DNA from: Flavobacterium soli DSM 19725
GTDB lineage: Bacteria; Bacteroidota; Bacteroidia; Flavobacteriales; Flavobacteriaceae
Direction: 5' to 3'
Length of the DNA: 43,411 nt
Assembly: GCF_000422705.1 (NCBI RefSeq)
Contig: NZ_AUGO01000016.1
Span: 1-43,411 of the forward strand
This document shows positions 41,525-43,411 of the stretch, one piece after another (the first letter of the stretch is position 1; every line of letters starts with the position of its first letter). Position numbers and translations under genes: made by a program. The notes beneath the pieces are model-generated. The model saw only the letters and a program-made list of their open reading frames with translations, was not told the origin of the DNA and made no database searches.

Positions 41525-42778
41525 TTGAATCTAGAATATTTTATAGCCAAAAGATTAATTACTGCTAAAAACCATAAAAGTAGTATATCTGCACCAATTA
41601 TAAAAATTGCAATCTCAGCGATTGCCATCGGAATGATTATGATGATTGTTTCCGTAGCAACCGGAATAGGGCTAAAACAAAAGATTCGTCAAAAGGTTTC
41701 AGATTTCAACGGACATGTTACTATTTCTAATTATGACGGCAATCAATCCGAAGTCAGTTTGGTTCCAATTTCTACTAATCAAGATTTCTATCCAAAATTC
41801 AAATCCATTCCAGAGGTGAATCACATTCAAGCAGTCGCTACAAAGATGGGAATCATCAGAACCGAAACTGCTTTTGAAGGGATACTATATAAAGGAGTAG
41901 GTAAGGAATATCAATGGGATAATATAAAGGAGTATTTAGTTCAAGGCAGAATTCCAAATCTCACACAAGATATTAACGAAGAAGTAATTATTTCAAAATT
42001 CCTTGCCGATCGATTGAAGTTAAAAGTTGGTGATAAGTTCACGACTTTCTTTATGAAGGACGAAGTAAACAAGATTCCAAACCGTCGAGCCTTCTTGATA
42101 ACCGGAATTTTCAACTCAGGATTTCCTGAATTTGATGCCAAATATGTTTTGGGAGATATCCGTCATATCCAAAGAATGAATAAGTGGACTCAAGATGAAG
42201 TCGGTTCCTTCGAGGTTTTTGTAAACGATTTTGATAATATCGAAACGATAGGAAAAGAAGTTTACAATAATACATTCAATAAAGCAGATGCAAGTAAAGC
42301 ATTAGATACAAAAACCATCATCGAAAAATACTTCTATATATTTGAATGGCTCAAAATGTTCGACATAAACATCCAGGTCATTTTAATTGTAATGATAATC
42401 GTTGCTACCATTAATATGATAGTAGCACTTCTGGTTCTCATCCTCGAGCGAACACAAATGATAGGGATTTTAAAGTCACTAGGAGCTAACAACTGGACTG
42501 TTAGAAAAATTTTCCTTTTCAATGCTTCGCATCTAATATTCCGCGGCCTACTTTGGGGTAATGCAATTGGAATAAGCTTAATTCTAATCCAACAGTATTT
42601 TGGCATCGTCAAACTCAATCCAGAAAACTACTATGTAAACGAAGCGCCAGTCTATATAAATTGGATGTACATACTCCTCCTTAATATAGGAACCATAATA
42701 ATATGTTTACTTGTGTTGTTAATTCCTTCCTATATAATAACAAAAATATCTCCTGTAAAAGCAATTCGTTTCGATTAG
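41525..42778 (+). CDS. ABC transporter permease, FtsX/LolC-like
   Basis: The 417-residue inner-membrane protein has the MacB/FtsX-type layout: an N-terminal FIAKRLITAK followed by TM1 (IIKIAISAIAIGMIMMIVSVATGIGL), a large periplasmic MacB_PCD domain (~50-265), and three C-terminal TMs (NIQVILIVMIIVATINMIVALLVLIL; GLLWGNAIGISLILI; WMYILLLNIGTIIICLLVLLIPSYII) with the family ending ISPVKAIRFD. LolC/E-type members extract lipoproteins from the inner membrane with LolD; the ATPase is not in the window. The start is TTG at 41525; no ATG lies close by in frame, and a -7 box is well placed. The stop codon lies in the first bases of the dispersed repeat. Confidence 0.9.
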   Translation: MNLEYFIAKRLITAKNHKSSISAPIIKIAISAIAIGMIMMIVSVATGIGLKQKIRQKVSDFNGHVTISNYDGNQSEVSLVPISTNQDFYPKFKSIPEVNHIQAVATKMGIIRTETAFEGILYKGVGKEYQWDNIKEYLVQGRIPNLTQDINEEVIISKFLADRLKLKVGDKFTTFFMKDEVNKIPNRRAFLITGIFNSGFPEFDAKYVLGDIRHIQRMNKWTQDEVGSFEVFVNDFDNIETIGKEVYNNTFNKADASKALDTKTIIEKYFYIFEWLKMFDINIQVILIVMIIVATINMIVALLVLILERTQMIGILKSLGANNWTVRKIFLFNASHLIFRGLLWGNAIGISLILIQQYFGIVKLNPENYYVNEAPVYINWMYILLLNIGTIIICLLVLLIPSYIITKISPVKAIRFD

Positions 42779-42884
42779 AAGCGAATCTTCCGGCTTCGAA
42801 TAATTCCATATTCCCGCCTTTCTTCCAAATCTTTTCTTTTTTTTAAGGAAAAAAAGAAAAGGATTTTCCCTCCAGTCGGGGCTA
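42775..42884 (+). repeat. 3'-end dispersed repeat, copy after the permease gene
   Basis: It begins TTAGAAGCGAATC at the permease stop codon, has CATATTCCCGC, then a hairpin CTTTTCTTTTTTTT/AAGGAAAAAAAGAAAAG and ends GGATTTTCCCTCCAGTCGGGGCTA. Order and end motifs match the copies at 17721 and 37228. It probably acts as the permease 3' end. Confidence 0.7.
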
Positions 42885-43098
42885 TTTAGCAAACAGGGGG
42901 CATTTTTGGAAGCTTTCACGGTATGCAGGCCTGCTAAATTTTGCTTCTGGCTTCGGGTTTTATTTCATTCGTAACATGTTTTGCGGTTATTTTTCAAGCC
43001 AAGGGAAGGTGTAAGGCATTTCAAGAGTGCTGTGGTTGAAAAAACTTTCGATTCCAAGCCGCACGTTTCCAATGCATTGTAAAAAAGGTTAAAAAAAA
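42885..43098 (+). other. noncoding stretch before the rRNA promoters
   Basis: No gene, hairpin of note or promoter box was recognised between the repeat and the first TTG of the tandem promoters. The sequence is moderately GC-rich and open frames are short. Confidence 0.5.
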
Positions 43099-43111
43099 GT
43101 GTTTATAAAGC

Positions 43112-43141
43112 TTGCGGGAATGAAAATCTTGTGTACTTTTG
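43112..43141 (+). promoter_or_regulatory. tandem promoter P1 upstream of a probable rRNA operon
   Basis: TTG (43112-43114), 19 bases, then TACTTTTG (43134-43141) matches the Bacteroidota TTG-N19-TAnnTTTG consensus exactly. It is followed by CACCCGC, shared with P2 and P3. Confidence 0.75.
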
Positions 43142-43210
43142 CACCCGCATTCAAGGCGAAGTTCTTATGTAGACACTGGAAAAAGATCAGGAAAAAATCT
43201 AAAAAAAGAT

Positions 43211-43241
43211 TTGCGAGATTCGGAAAAGGATTTTATCTTTG
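43211..43241 (+). promoter_or_regulatory. tandem promoter P2 upstream of a probable rRNA operon
   Basis: TTG (43211-43213), 20 bases, then TATCTTTG (43234-43241), followed by CCACCCGC. It is 100 bases after P1 and shares the context TTGCG before and CCCGC after. Confidence 0.7.
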
Positions 43242-43314
43242 CCACCCGCAAAACAACGGATTTTTCGAGATTTGGGAGGCTGAAAAAATAAATTGAAAAT
43301 AATTTAAAAAAGGC

Positions 43315-43344
43315 TTGCAGGATAAAAAAAGAATCGTACTTTTG
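43315..43344 (+). promoter_or_regulatory. tandem promoter P3 upstream of a probable rRNA operon
   Basis: TTG (43315-43317), 19 bases, then TACTTTTG (43337-43344), followed by CACCCGC. The last and nearest promoter to the predicted transcript leader. Confidence 0.75.
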
Positions 43345-43377
43345 CACCCGCTTTGAGACACAAGCGAAACAATAGAG

Positions 43378-43411
43378 AAGACACGTTCATAGACATATTG
43401 AATTGACAGCC
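43378..43411 (+). other. probable rRNA operon leader, cut by the window edge
   Basis: The sequence ACACGTTCATAGACATATTGAATTGACAGCC resembles the conserved boxA-like leader (GTTC-TTGACATATTG type) found just before 16S rRNA in Bacteroidota. A related GTTCTTATGTAGACAC lies after P1 at 43163-43178. No 16S sequence is within the window, so the assignment rests on the leader and the tandem promoters. Confidence 0.6.

Noticed and set aside
43099..43296. A 65-codon frame in the right-edge region
   Set aside because: It runs across two tandem rRNA-type promoters and has no recognisable protein pattern.
1..43411. CRISPR arrays, tRNA genes, insertion sequences
   Set aside because: No regularly spaced repeats, tRNA-like cloverleaf segments or transposase motifs were seen on either strand; absence was judged by eye only.

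Overview
The window reads as a chromosomal segment of a Flavobacterium-like member of the Flavobacteriaceae (Bacteroidota). Supporting signs are AT-rich DNA, type IX secretion (T9SS) sorting domains of types A and B, PorP/SprF and PorG-like (DUF6089) proteins, the exbB-exbD-exbD-tonB-pstS-tpr operon, and many promoter -7 boxes matching the Bacteroidota TAnnTTTG consensus. No tRNA, CRISPR array, transposase or prophage was found. Almost all genes are intact housekeeping genes.

Layout. 1-2013 (+): the C-terminal end of a gliding/T9SS type B adhesin, its PorP/SprF partner, and a gamma-carbonic anhydrase. 2017-10457 (-): an envelope block of glutamate racemase, two OmpH/Skp chaperones, BamA, undecaprenyl-PP synthase and a PorG-like protein, followed by NAD kinase and a CBS protein. 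10560-17674: pdxJ, an alpha/beta hydrolase, a secreted T9SS type A protein (-), a YvlD-like membrane protein, then trigger factor, clpP and clpX. 17675-20536: kynureninase and an arginase-family hydrolase, with several palindromic intergenic repeats. 20537-23440: a visibly more AT-rich cassette of an AAA ATPase, an HExxH metallopeptidase and an 82-residue protein; this is the accessory part of the window and the best candidate for an undescribed system. 23551-29261: lipoproteins, a SulP transporter (-), a phosphodiester glycosidase-hydrolase pair and kynurenine 3-monooxygenase. 29424-30947 (-): a HerA-like ATPase. 31404-37171: the ExbB/ExbD/ExbD/TonB/PstS-like/TPR operon. 37416-42778: queE, a free-standing TonB C-terminal domain protein, a methyltransferase (-), a YkgJ-type cysteine cluster protein, a small protein (-), a NamZ-type muramidase (-) and an FtsX/LolC-like permease. 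The right edge (43112-43411) holds three tandem promoters and a leader that most likely belong to an rRNA operon starting just outside the window.

Themes. Envelope biogenesis dominates: outer-membrane protein folding, peptidoglycan precursor supply and recycling, TonB energy transduction and T9SS parts. A second theme is NAD-related metabolism through kynureninase, kynurenine monooxygenase and NAD kinase. The intergenic DNA carries several repeat families, including one whose four copies all lie at the 3' end of plus-strand genes in the same orientation.
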